Positions 14,154 to 21,854 of a DNA stretch of 23,355 bases are shown one piece after another. Below the pieces are notes generated by a model, which made no database searches, had not been told where the DNA came from, and saw only the letters and a program-made list of their open reading frames with translations. Source of the stretch: an uncultured Collinsella sp. (GTDB taxonomy: Bacteria; Actinomycetota; Coriobacteriia; Coriobacteriales; Coriobacteriaceae). A program made the position numbers and the translations under genes. Within the stretch, counting starts at the first letter, position 1; every line of letters starts with the position of its first letter. Location: the NCBI GenBank assembly GCA_902493615.1, contig CABUQK010000014.1:1-23355 (forward strand), read 5' to 3'.

Positions 14154-14944
14154 TGCCTATCGGACCTGCGCGCATGCCGCTCTTCGATCACCTGGGAGAG
14201 CTCCGTCGCCGCCTGACTATCGTGGTCGTGTCGGTGTTTGCCGCCGCCATCGTGCTGTATTTCGCCACGCCCGTGGTGCTCGACATCCTGGAAGACCCCA
14301 TCCGCTCCTTTGTGCCGGACGGTAAGTTCTACATCACCACCACGCTCGGCGGCTTTGGCCTGCGCTTCTCGCTGGCCATCAAGATGGCCGTGGTCATGTG
14401 CACGCCCATGATCATCTGGCAGATTCTGGCATTTTTCCTGCCGGCACTGCGTCCCAACGAGCGCAAGTGGGTTGTGCCTACGGTGCTCGCCTCGACGGTG
14501 CTGTTCTTCCTGGGCGCAATCTTTTGCTACTTCATCATTATCCCGGCAGGCTTTGAGTGGCTCATCGGCGAGACCTCTGCCGTCGCAACCGCGCTGCCCG
14601 ACCTGGAGAACTACGTCAACATGGAGCTGCTCTTTATGATCGGCTTTGGTGTGGCGTTTGAGCTGCCGCTCATCATCTTCTACCTGTCCGTCTTCCACAT
14701 CGTGTCCTACGCGGCCTTCCGCGGCGCCTGGCGCTACGTGTACGTGGGCCTGCTTGTGGGCTCGGCTGTGATTACGCCCGACGGCTCGCCCGTTACGCTG
14801 GGCCTCATGTATGGTGCCCTGCTCTCGCTCTACGAGATTTCGCTCGCCATTGCCCGCGTGGTCATTACCGCGCGCGAGGGCAAGGAGGGCTTGTTTGTGA
14901 GCCGTCTGGACCTGTTCTCGGACGATGAGGACGACGAGGAGTAA
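14153..14944 (+). CDS. tatC: Sec-independent translocase subunit TatC
   Basis: Six-helix membrane receptor of the Tat translocon that recognises twin-arginine signal peptides. The 263 residues start MPIGPARMPLFDHLGELRRRL, which contains the conserved HLxELRxR stretch with the signal-binding Glu. FFLPALRPNERKW is the conserved region after the second helix, and GFGVAFELPLIIFYL and VGSAVITPDGSPVTLGLM are later membrane motifs. The C-terminus is strongly acidic (SDDEDDEE). GGGAGG (14139-14144) inside the end of tatA is its ribosome site. hypA begins six bases after its stop, so tatA-tatC-hypA are very likely one transcript. Confidence 0.96.
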   Translation: MPIGPARMPLFDHLGELRRRLTIVVVSVFAAAIVLYFATPVVLDILEDPIRSFVPDGKFYITTTLGGFGLRFSLAIKMAVVMCTPMIIWQILAFFLPALRPNERKWVVPTVLASTVLFFLGAIFCYFIIIPAGFEWLIGETSAVATALPDLENYVNMELLFMIGFGVAFELPLIIFYLSVFHIVSYAAFRGAWRYVYVGLLVGSAVITPDGSPVTLGLMYGALLSLYEISLAIARVVITAREGKEGLFVSRLDLFSDDEDDEE

Positions 14945-14950
14945 ATCGGT

Positions 14951-15307
14951 ATGCACGAGGTTGGCATTGTCAACGGCATACTCGATACAGTGATTCGCGC
15001 GGCGCGTGGGGCGGGGGCCTCGCGCGCCGTTTTGGTAACGCTGCGTATCGGGGATATGACCGAAGTTGTGCGCGAGGCGCTCGACTTTTCGTGGGAGACA
15101 TTTCGCGATGAGGACCCGCTCACGCGAGGCTGCGAGCTTGCCGTGGAGGAAGTCCATCCACAAAGCGAGTGTCTGGACTGCGGGGAGGTCTTTGAGCACG
15201 ATCGCTTCCATTGCCGCTGTCCCCAATGTGGCGGCGCCAACGTGCGTCTGCTGCACGGCCGCGAGCTCGACATCGCAAGTATCGAAATCGAAACCCCCGA
15301 CGATTAG
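14951..15307 (+). CDS. hypA: nickel metallochaperone HypA
   Basis: Delivers nickel with HypB to [NiFe] hydrogenase, and in some bacteria to urease. The 118 residues have the invariant start MHE, where His2 and Glu3 contribute to nickel binding. A zinc ribbon follows: Cys74-x2-Cys77 and Cys90-x2-Cys93 (CLDCGEVFEHDRFHCRCPQC), with an extra Cys88. GAGGAG (14935-14940) overlaps the end of tatC. Other maturation genes (hypC-F) and hydrogenase structural genes are absent from the window, so the client enzyme must lie elsewhere. The position directly behind tatC fits hydrogenases whose small subunit uses the Tat route. Confidence 0.95.
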   Translation: MHEVGIVNGILDTVIRAARGAGASRAVLVTLRIGDMTEVVREALDFSWETFRDEDPLTRGCELAVEEVHPQSECLDCGEVFEHDRFHCRCPQCGGANVRLLHGRELDIASIEIETPDD

Positions 15308-15362
15308 CCCGCTAGCCATCTGGTGATGGGGTATAAAGGGGCCAAAGTAAGGAGTGCCGAGT

Positions 15363-16046
15363 ATGGCTGAGAAAACGATTGATATCGCGTCGCCGATTCT
15401 GTCGCGCAACGAGCGCCTGGCAGATCAGCTGCGACAGCGATTTAAAGAGACAAACACCTATGTGATCAATGTGCTGTCGAGCCCCGGTTCGGGCAAGACC
15501 ACCACGATCCTGGGCACCAACGAGCGCCTGCGCGACAAGGCTGGCCTGCGCTGTGCCGTCATCGAGGGCGATATTGCCTCGGATGTCGACGCCATCACCA
15601 TGAAGGAAGCCGGCATGCCCGCCATCCAGATCAACACGGGTGGCCTGTGCCACCTCGAGGGCAACATGATCATGGAGGCCGTTGACGCGTTCGACCAGGC
15701 GGTGGGTCTTCAAAATATCGACGTCATCTTTATCGAAAACGTGGGCAACCTGGTCTGCCCGGTCGACTTTGACCTGGGCGAGAACCTGTCCATCATGATT
15801 CTCTCGGTGCCCGAGGGCGACGACAAGCCCATCAAGTACCCGGGCATCTTCCAGCACGCCGGCGCGCAGCTGCTCAATAAGGTCGACGTGGCCCCGGCTT
15901 TCGATTTTGACATGGATAGGTATACTAGGACACTCGATGACCTCAATCCGCAGGCGCCGCGGTTTGCCGTGAGCGCGCGCAAGGGCGAGGGCATGGATGC
16001 CTGGTGCGATTGGCTCATCGGGCAGATCGAGCAAGCAAGGGCGTAA
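15363..16046 (+). CDS. hypB: GTPase and nickel chaperone HypB
   Basis: GTP-dependent nickel insertion factor working with HypA. In the 227-residue protein, SSPGSGKTT (39-47) is the P-loop, VIEGDIASDVDA follows in the switch region, NTGGLCHLEGNM gives the metal-site Cys96-His97, VGNLVCPVDFDLGE gives Cys132, and NKVD (172-175) is the guanine-specificity motif. There is no His-rich nickel-storage tract and no N-terminal CxxCGC site, so it is the minimal form. ATG 15363 follows AAGGAG (15349-15354) by eight bases; GTG 15354 overlaps that site and was rejected. It begins 55 bp after hypA. A TATAAA at 15332-15337 may be an internal promoter. Confidence 0.95.
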   Translation: MAEKTIDIASPILSRNERLADQLRQRFKETNTYVINVLSSPGSGKTTTILGTNERLRDKAGLRCAVIEGDIASDVDAITMKEAGMPAIQINTGGLCHLEGNMIMEAVDAFDQAVGLQNIDVIFIENVGNLVCPVDFDLGENLSIMILSVPEGDDKPIKYPGIFQHAGAQLLNKVDVAPAFDFDMDRYTRTLDDLNPQAPRFAVSARKGEGMDAWCDWLIGQIEQARA

Positions 16047-16087
16047 ATCGGCCGCCATACGGGCGGGCGTAGCCGCAGAGACACGAG

Positions 16088-16094
16088 ATAGGAG
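16088..16094 (+). promoter_or_regulatory. ribosome binding site deciding the topoisomerase TTG start
   Basis: ATAGGAG lies six bases before TTG 16101, and the family N-terminus KLIIAEKND begins directly after it. No ATG or GTG fits as well. Confidence 0.75.
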
Positions 16095-16100
16095 CCTCTT

Positions 16101-18677
16101 TTGAAGCTCATCATCGCCGAGAAAAACGACGCTGCACGTCAGATCGCCGAGCGTCTGTCCACGGGCAAGCCCAAAAAGGACAAGGTGTACAACACCGCCA
16201 TCTACCGTTTTGAATGGAAGGGCGAGGAATGCGTGACGATCGGCCTTGCCGGTCACATCCTTGCGCCCGATTTTTGCGACAGCGTGCTGTTCGATAAAAA
16301 GCTGGGCTGGTATTCGGTTACCGAGGACGGCGAGATACTGCCGGCCGACATGCCCGATGGCCTGGCACGCCCGCCCTACGACACCAAGCGCAAGCCGTTT
16401 CTTGCCGACGGCATCTCCATCAAGGGCTGGAAGCTCGAGAGTCTGCCGTATCTCACCTGGGCGCCCGTCATTAAGTTGCCGGCCGAGAAGGAACTCATCC
16501 GCTCGCTTAAGAACCTCGCCAAAAAGTCCGACAGCGTCATCATCGCCACGGACTTTGATCGCGAGGGCGAGCTGATCGGTTCGGACGCCCTCAACAAGGT
16601 GCGCGAGGTCGCGCCCGACCTGCCGGTCGCCCGCGCCCAGTATTCTTCGTTTACCAAGGCCGAGATCACGCAGGCCTTCGATAACCTTGTCTCGCTCGAC
16701 CAGAACCTGGCCGACGCCGGCGAGAGCCGTCAGCACATCGACCTCATTTGGGGCGCGGTGCTCACGCGCTACCTGACGCTCGCCAAGTTTGGCGGCTTTG
16801 GCAACGTGCGTTCCGCCGGCCGCGTGCAGACGCCGACGCTTGCCCTGGTGGTCGAGCGCGAACGCGAGCGCATGGCGTTTGTGCCCGAGGACTATTGGCA
16901 GATTCGCGGCATGGGTGCCGCGCAAGGCGCTGCCGAGGACGATCGCTTTAAGATCGCGCACAAGACGGCGCGCTTTACCGACAAGGATGCTGCTGAGACG
17001 GCGTACGGTCACGTTGACGGCGCTACGACGGCAACCGTCGCCGCGGTGACCAAGCGCTCGCGCAAGCAGCAGCCGCCCACGCCGTTTGCGACCACCTCGC
17101 TGCAGGCTGCCGCCGCGGCCGAGGGCATCTCGCCTGCGCGTACGATGCGCATCGCCGAGTCCCTCTACATGGCCGGTCTCATCAGCTACCCGCGTGTCGA
17201 CAATACCGTGTACCCCGCGACGCTCGATCTGGGCGCCGTGGTGAGCGACCTGGCAAAGATTAACCCGGCGCTGGCACCCGTGTGCAAAAAGGTACTCGCC
17301 GGTCCCATGAAGCCCACGCGCGGCAAGGTCGAGACCACCGACCACCCGCCTATCTATCCCACGGGCGAGGGCGATCCGTCCACGCTCGATGGCGGTCAGC
17401 GCAAGCTCTACGACCTCATCGCCCGCCGCTTCCTGGCGACGCTTATGGGTCCCGCGACCATCGAGAACACCAAGCTCGAGCTCGATGTGAACGGCGAGCC
17501 GTTCGTGGCTTCGGGCGATGTGCTCGTGACCCCGGGTTTCCGCGAGGCGTATCCGTATGGACTCAAGCGCGATGAGCAGATGCCGCCGCTGGAGCAGGGC
17601 GATACGGTCGACGTGTTCGACATTAAGCTCGAGGCAAAGCAGACCGAGCCGCCCGCGCGCTACAGCCAGGGCAAGCTCGTGCAGGAGATGGAAAAGCGCG
17701 GCCTGGGCACCAAGTCCACGCGCGCGAGCATCATCGAGCGCCTGTACGCCGTGCGCTACCTCAAAAACGATCCCGTGGAGCCGAGTCAGCTGGGTATCGC
17801 CATTATCGATGCACTGTCGCAGTTTGCCCCGCGCATCACGAGCCCCGATATGACCAGCGAGCTCGATGGCGACATGACCCGTGTGGAGCGCGGCGAGGAT
17901 ACCGAAGAGCATGTCGTGACGCACTCGCGCGCGCTGCTGGCTGGCGTGCTCGACGAGCTGCTCAAGCACACGCAGGAGCTGGGCGACGCCATCAGCGACG
18001 CCGTCACGGCCGATGCGCGCGTGGGCGCCTGCCCCAAGTGCGGCAAGGACCTGGTTATGAAGACGAGCGCCAAGACCCGCGGCAGCTTCATTGGCTGCAT
18101 GGGCTGGCCCGACTGCGATGTGACCTATCCGGTGCCGAGCGGCGTCAAGGTAAGCCCGCTCGAGGGCGAGGCGGCCGTGTGCCCCGAGTGCGGCGCGCCG
18201 CGCATTAAGTGCCAGCCGTTCCGCCAGAAGGCCTTCGAGATTTGCGTGAACCCCACGTGCCCCACCAACTACGAGCCTGACCTTAAGGTGGGCGAGTGCA
18301 AGGTGTGCGCCGAGGCCGGACGCCATGGCGACCTGATCGCGCACAAGAGTGAGAAGAGCGGCAAGCGCTTTATCCGCTGCACCAACTACGATGACTGCGG
18401 CGTGAGCTATCCTCTGCCGGCGCGCGGTAAGCTCGAGGCGACGGGTGAGACCTGCCCCGAGTGCGGCGCCCCCATCGTGGTGGTCAACACGGCGCGCGGC
18501 CCGTGGTGCATCTGCGTGAACATGGACTGCCCGACCAAAGAGAAGAAGCCCGCCCGCGGCCGCAAGACCACGACTAAGGCGAGCACGGCCAAGAAGACGA
18601 CGGCTAAGAAAGCCACTGCCGCCAAGAAGACGACCGCGAAGAAGTCGGCTGCCAAGAAAGCAGCCGCCGACAAGTAA
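16101..18677 (+). CDS. type IA DNA topoisomerase, archaeal topoisomerase I-like
   Basis: Cuts one DNA strand through a 5'-phosphotyrosine to relax negative supercoils or decatenate. The 858 residues begin with a TOPRIM domain (KLIIAEKNDAARQIAERL, with Glu7; TDFDREGELIGSDAL, with Asp151 and Asp153). VRSAGRVQTPTLALV and LGTKSTRASIIERLYAVRYL are core signatures, and Tyr363 in GLISYPRVDNTVYP is the predicted nucleophile. The opening resembles archaeal topoisomerase I or bacterial TopB more than classical bacterial TopA. From about 640 on come several CxxC zinc ribbons (CPKC, CPEC, CKVC, CPEC), then a Lys/Ala/Thr-rich tail of about 45 residues (KKTTAKKATAAKK). It follows hypB by 54 bp and ends at a strong terminator. 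Confidence 0.93.
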   Translation: MKLIIAEKNDAARQIAERLSTGKPKKDKVYNTAIYRFEWKGEECVTIGLAGHILAPDFCDSVLFDKKLGWYSVTEDGEILPADMPDGLARPPYDTKRKPFLADGISIKGWKLESLPYLTWAPVIKLPAEKELIRSLKNLAKKSDSVIIATDFDREGELIGSDALNKVREVAPDLPVARAQYSSFTKAEITQAFDNLVSLDQNLADAGESRQHIDLIWGAVLTRYLTLAKFGGFGNVRSAGRVQTPTLALVVERERERMAFVPEDYWQIRGMGAAQGAAEDDRFKIAHKTARFTDKDAAETAYGHVDGATTATVAAVTKRSRKQQPPTPFATTSLQAAAAAEGISPARTMRIAESLYMAGLISYPRVDNTVYPATLDLGAVVSDLAKINPALAPVCKKVLAGPMKPTRGKVETTDHPPIYPTGEGDPSTLDGGQRKLYDLIARRFLATLMGPATIENTKLELDVNGEPFVASGDVLVTPGFREAYPYGLKRDEQMPPLEQGDTVDVFDIKLEAKQTEPPARYSQGKLVQEMEKRGLGTKSTRASIIERLYAVRYLKNDPVEPSQLGIAIIDALSQFAPRITSPDMTSELDGDMTRVERGEDTEEHVVTHSRALLAGVLDELLKHTQELGDAISDAVTADARVGACPKCGKDLVMKTSAKTRGSFIGCMGWPDCDVTYPVPSGVKVSPLEGEAAVCPECGAPRIKCQPFRQKAFEICVNPTCPTNYEPDLKVGECKVCAEAGRHGDLIAHKSEKSGKRFIRCTNYDDCGVSYPLPARGKLEATGETCPECGAPIVVVNTARGPWCICVNMDCPTKEKKPARGRKTTTKASTAKKTTAKKATAAKKTTAKKSAAKKAAADK

Positions 18678-18700
18678 CGGCGCAGTCGAAACATTGCCCA

Positions 18701-18740
18701 AAAAAACGAGCGAGGACCCCACGATCCTCGCTCGTTTTTT
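18701..18740. terminator. bidirectional intrinsic terminator
   Basis: A perfect 16-bp stem (18701-18716 with 18725-18740; core CGAGCGAGGA) on an 8-nt loop has A6 on the left and T6 on the right. It ends both the topoisomerase transcript and the convergent zinc-ribbon gene. Confidence 0.93.
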
Positions 18741-18742
18741 AT

Positions 18743-18800
18743 CCGGCAGTTAGGGACGTTCCTTTTCTGCCGGCAGTTTAGGAACGTCCCTAACTGCCGG
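18743..18800. repeat. inverted repeat with internal arm duplication
   Basis: A perfect 20-bp stem (18743-18762 with 18781-18800; arm starts CCGGCAGTTAGGGACG) flanks an 18-nt loop that holds the palindrome CTGCCGGCAG and a partial copy of the arm (GCCGGCAGTTTAGGAACG). It lies just beyond the terminator and 18 bp from the zinc-ribbon stop. It looks like a mobile palindrome of the REP/BIME type. Confidence 0.75.
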
Positions 18801-18818
18801 CTCGGGAACGACAAAGCG

Positions 18819-19802
18819 CTAGTTCACTTCGACGGGTTTGGCGCCGGGGTAGCGCTCCTCAAAGTCTAGGCGGTACTTATTGTCATTGGTGCCCGCCACG
18901 TTGTCGCGCGACAGCGGCGCCACGATCTCATTCTTGTGATCCGCAGGCTTGGTGTATTTCAGGCTGATCTCCCAGGCATCACAGATTGCGTCAATGCGGT
19001 GATCCAGGTCGTCATACAGGGCAACGATGTCTTTCCAGGAACTGTAGTTCTTAGAGCTCGTCGGGACGTCCAGGTCCTCGACGATGTCGTAATACTGCTC
19101 GATGGTGTCCTCTGTGCGCTCGGCGACGTCGGCGAGATTTTGACGGGTGGTGCGATCTTCTTCCAGATAGCTGCCGTTGAAGTTCTGCGCGCAGCCACGG
19201 ACGTAGTTGTCGAGGTCTTCGAGCAAGTCGTAGTATTCGCTCAGTCGGCGGTAGAGGTTCTGCTCGGAGAGCGTTGCTTCGCCGCCATCCTCGTCGTCAT
19301 CGTCATCATCGTCGTACAGGCTGTTGGGATCGCCGAGAGGCTTTAGGTCATCGTCGTCGACGTCATGGTGCAGCTTAGCTACCTCGGCAGTCGTCTGCGT
19401 GGCGGCGTTGTCGAAAGGCTTGATCACAAAGAAAACGACCAGGGCGATGATGATTGCCACCAGCACAACGATAACGGCGATAAGCGGCCCGGTGCCGCTC
19501 TTTTTGGGGGCGGGGGTCTGTGGCGAAGCGGGCGCGTATGCGGGAGCCGGCTCCTGTTGGGACGAGCCGCTCGCGACGGGTATGCGCTGCGTGGTCTCGA
19601 CGGCCGCGGGGCCTGCGGCGGGGTCGGGGCGATAGGCGAGGGGGTCGTCCGCCTTGGCTTGCGGCGTATCAAGGGAGCCGGTCTGCTCAAAAGCGGGCTG
19701 GCTATCGCTCGCGGCTGTTTGCTCAACGGGTGCACCGCACGAGGTGCAGAACTTGGCATCATCTGCAAGAAGCTTGCCGCACGAGGCGCAATACCGAGAC
19801 AT
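18819..19802 (-). CDS. zinc-ribbon single-pass membrane protein
   Basis: A 327-residue protein of unknown function. It begins with a zinc ribbon (Cys5, Cys8, Cys19, Cys22 in YCASCGKLLADDAKFCTSCG), then a Pro/Ala/Gln-rich linker (about 27-105), one membrane helix (about 106-128, PLIAVIVVLVAIIIALVVFF) and a predicted extracytoplasmic part. That part carries an aspartate run (DDDDDDDED, about 166-174) followed by a helical region rich in Tyr, Asp and Leu (YRRLSEYYDLLEDLDNYVRG, TIEQYYDIVEDLD). ATG 19802 follows AAGGAG (complement of 19808-19813) by five bases; the longer frame to 19820 includes that site. Zinc ribbon plus one helix is a common layout in Gram-positive envelope-sensing proteins, but no function is claimed. 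Confidence 0.85.
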   Translation of the reverse strand: MSRYCASCGKLLADDAKFCTSCGAPVEQTAASDSQPAFEQTGSLDTPQAKADDPLAYRPDPAAGPAAVETTQRIPVASGSSQQEPAPAYAPASPQTPAPKKSGTGPLIAVIVVLVAIIIALVVFFVIKPFDNAATQTTAEVAKLHHDVDDDDLKPLGDPNSLYDDDDDDDEDGGEATLSEQNLYRRLSEYYDLLEDLDNYVRGCAQNFNGSYLEEDRTTRQNLADVAERTEDTIEQYYDIVEDLDVPTSSKNYSSWKDIVALYDDLDHRIDAICDAWEISLKYTKPADHKNEIVAPLSRDNVAGTNDNKYRLDFEERYPGAKPVEVN

Positions 19803-19839
19803 TGCCACTCCTTTCGCCACATTTCAATGCAATACGACG

Positions 19840-19845
19840 ATTATA
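19840..19845 (-). promoter_or_regulatory. -10 element of the zinc-ribbon gene
   Basis: TATAAT preceded by GGG on the minus strand lies 37 nt before the ATG. There is no clear -35, so an extended or activator-dependent promoter is possible. Confidence 0.5.
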
Positions 19846-19870
19846 CCCAGCACCCCAAATTCCCCTTCAT

Positions 19871-19939
19871 AAGTTGCGGTGAAATAGGGACTGTTTGGCG
19901 GTCTCAGAGCTTCAATCAGTCCCTATTTCACCGCAACTT
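19871..19939. repeat. 22-bp inverted repeat
   Basis: A perfect 22-bp stem (19871-19892 with 19918-19939; arm begins AAGTTGCGGTGAAATAGGG) flanks a 25-nt loop. It lies between the divergent zinc-ribbon and tmk promoters and has no T tail, so it is not a terminator. The AGGGAC core is shared with the repeat at 18743-18800. Confidence 0.8.
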
Positions 19940-19959
19940 CGGAAAGGCACCTTTAGCCA

Positions 19960-19989
19960 TTGGGGACGCGCCGAGCACTGGGGTATCAT
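19960..19989 (+). promoter_or_regulatory. candidate tmk promoter
   Basis: TTGGGG (19960-19965) and TATCAT (19984-19989) are 18 bp apart, 52 nt before the tmk start. Confidence 0.4.
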
Positions 19990-20041
19990 GGCTTGGTTGA
20001 TATATCTGCATTTACGCGCCTTGTAGGAAGGGGCTGCGCCC

Positions 20042-20725
20042 ATGGCTTTTGAGCCCGCTCAACATAGCTTCATTACGCTCGAGGGTGTCGATGGCGCCGG
20101 TAAATCTACGCAGGCGCGCCTGCTTGCCCGTGCGCTCGAGCTCGCTGGCTACCAGGTTGTGAGCCTGCGCGAGCCGGGCGGTACCGCCATCAGCGAAAAG
20201 ATCCGTGCTCTGCTGCTCGACCCTGCCAATACGGCGATGGGCGACACCTGCGAGTTGCTGCTCTACGAGGCGGCACGCGCTCAGTTGGTGCACGAGGTCA
20301 TCGCGCCCGCCCTTGCTGCCGGCAAGGTGGTCCTGTGCGATCGCTTCTACGATTCCACGACCTGCTACCAGGCGTTTGCCGATGGCCTCGATCGTCAGAT
20401 GGTGCGCGATGCCAACAACCTGGCCGTCGCGGGTACGCACCCGGCGCTCACGCTCGTCTATCACATCACGCCCGAGCAGGCGGCGCTGCGCATGGCAGCC
20501 CGTGGCGCGGCAGATCGCATGGAGGCTAAGGGCATGGCCTTCCAAGAGCGTGTCTACCAGGGTTTTTGCGCAATTGCCGCCGAGGAGCCAAACCGCGTAA
20601 AGCTCATCGACGCGACCGCGTCCATCGAGGACGTATTCGCACAGACGGTCGAGCAGGTTCGCGCCTACGGCCTCGACATTTCCCAGGATGCCGTCACCGC
20701 CGCGCTTGCCCAGGAGGCCGAGTAA
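20042..20725 (+). CDS. tmk: thymidylate kinase
   Basis: Phosphorylates dTMP to dTDP for DNA synthesis. The 227 residues contain the P-loop GVDGAGKST (15-23), LREPGGT, CDRFYDSTTCYQAF with the DR motif that binds dTMP, and ARGAADRME in the lid. It is slightly longer than the usual ~210 because of a short C-terminal extension. AGGAAGGGG (20025-20033) is the ribosome site; a short GGGC/GCCC hairpin (20031-20041) could partly mask it. It opens the tmk-holB-ricT run, an order also known from Bacillus-type genomes, with a one-base gap to holB. Confidence 0.96.
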   Translation: MAFEPAQHSFITLEGVDGAGKSTQARLLARALELAGYQVVSLREPGGTAISEKIRALLLDPANTAMGDTCELLLYEAARAQLVHEVIAPALAAGKVVLCDRFYDSTTCYQAFADGLDRQMVRDANNLAVAGTHPALTLVYHITPEQAALRMAARGAADRMEAKGMAFQERVYQGFCAIAAEEPNRVKLIDATASIEDVFAQTVEQVRAYGLDISQDAVTAALAQEAE

Positions 20726-20726
20726 C

Positions 20727-21854
20727 ATGGCCCCCGCTCAGGCAAGCCTGCTGGCCAAGCTTGACACCCAACAGCGCGTGCGCGACTTTTTGACCAATGC
20801 CGTCGCCAGCGGTCGCGCATCGCACGCCTACCTGTTTTTGGGCGCGCCCGGCGCGGGCAAGCTCGACGCCGCGTGGGCGCTCGCCCAAGCCTTCCTGTGC
20901 GAGCAGGATGGCTGCGGCTCATGCGATAGCTGCGTGCGCGTCGCCCGCCATACGCACCCCGACGTGCACTATTACACGCCCGAGAGCGCCACGGGCTACC
21001 TTATCGCCCAGACACGCGAGCTGCTCGACGACGTGCCCCTGGCGCCCATCCGTGCCAAGGCCAAGGTCTACATCATTGACCGTGCCGAGCAGCTGCGCGC
21101 CAACACCGCCAACGCATTGCTCAAAACTCTCGAGGAGCCGCCCGAGGGCGTTATGTTCATCCTGCTGGGCACCTCGGCAGACGTGATGCTGCCCACTATC
21201 GTGAGTCGTTGCCAGTGCGTGCCGTTTCGGCTGGTATCGCCCGCCGTCGCCGCGCAGGCCGTGAGCCGCGCCACCGGTCAGGACCCTGCGCGTTGCCGCA
21301 TGGCCGTCGCCGTGGCGGGAAGCCCCACGCGTGGCATCGAGTTCCTCAAGAGCGCCGAGCGCCAGGACGCCCGCCGTCAGATGGTTCGCGCCATCGATTC
21401 GCTTATCGCCGCCGACGAGGCCGACGTGCTCAGCCGCGCCAAGTCACTCATCGTCGCCGTTAAGGCGCCGCTCGCCGAGGTCAAGTCCACACAGGAAAAG
21501 GTGCTCGAGCAAAACGCCGACTACCTGTCGCGTGGAGCATTGAAGCAGCTTGAGGACCGCAACAAGCGCGAACTCAACGCGCGCGAGCGTTCGGGTATCA
21601 TGGAAGCGCTGGCGAGCGCGCGGACGCTCATGCGCGACGTGCTGCTGACGCTTCAGGACAAGGCAGCCGACGTGGTGAACGAAGACGTGCGCGACACGAT
21701 CGGTCGGCTTGCCGCCGCGACCAATGTTGCGGGTGCCACACGGGCGCTCGAGGCAGTCGCGACCGCCGAGCGCAACATCGCCAGAAACGTTACTCCCCAG
21801 CTGGCCATCGAGGTCATGCTGTTCGATATCAGGAAGGCACTGAAATGCCGTTAG
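20727..21854 (+). CDS. holB: DNA polymerase III delta' subunit
   Basis: Clamp-loader subunit that helps place the beta clamp on DNA. The 375 residues carry an AAA+ core: SHAYLFLGAPGAGK (Walker A, about 39-45, followed by Leu-Asp instead of Thr/Ser, as in the ATP-inactive delta'), a zinc module (Cys58, Cys63, Cys66, Cys69), AKVYIIDRAEQLRANTANAL around Walker B, LLKTLEEPPEG, and the SRC motif in PTIVSRCQ. ATG 20727 follows GGAGG (20713-20717) in the end of tmk; the longer frame from 20688 overlaps tmk and was rejected. Its last 10 bases overlap ricT, which implies coupled translation. Confidence 0.93.
   Translation: MAPAQASLLAKLDTQQRVRDFLTNAVASGRASHAYLFLGAPGAGKLDAAWALAQAFLCEQDGCGSCDSCVRVARHTHPDVHYYTPESATGYLIAQTRELLDDVPLAPIRAKAKVYIIDRAEQLRANTANALLKTLEEPPEGVMFILLGTSADVMLPTIVSRCQCVPFRLVSPAVAAQAVSRATGQDPARCRMAVAVAGSPTRGIEFLKSAERQDARRQMVRAIDSLIAADEADVLSRAKSLIVAVKAPLAEVKSTQEKVLEQNADYLSRGALKQLEDRNKRELNARERSGIMEALASARTLMRDVLLTLQDKAADVVNEDVRDTIGRLAAATNVAGATRALEAVATAERNIARNVTPQLAIEVMLFDIRKALKCR

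Noticed and set aside
18541..18674. Lys/Ala repeats at the topoisomerase end considered as a CRISPR-like or tandem DNA repeat
   Set aside because: The repeats are in-frame protein low complexity (AAGAAG and GCC codons) without regular spacing or unique spacers.
15312..18722. 1136-residue minus-strand open frame across hypB and the topoisomerase gene
   Set aside because: Very long only because GC-rich codons lack stops in the mirror frame. It is low-complexity Leu/Ala/Arg/His sequence and overlaps two well-supported genes.
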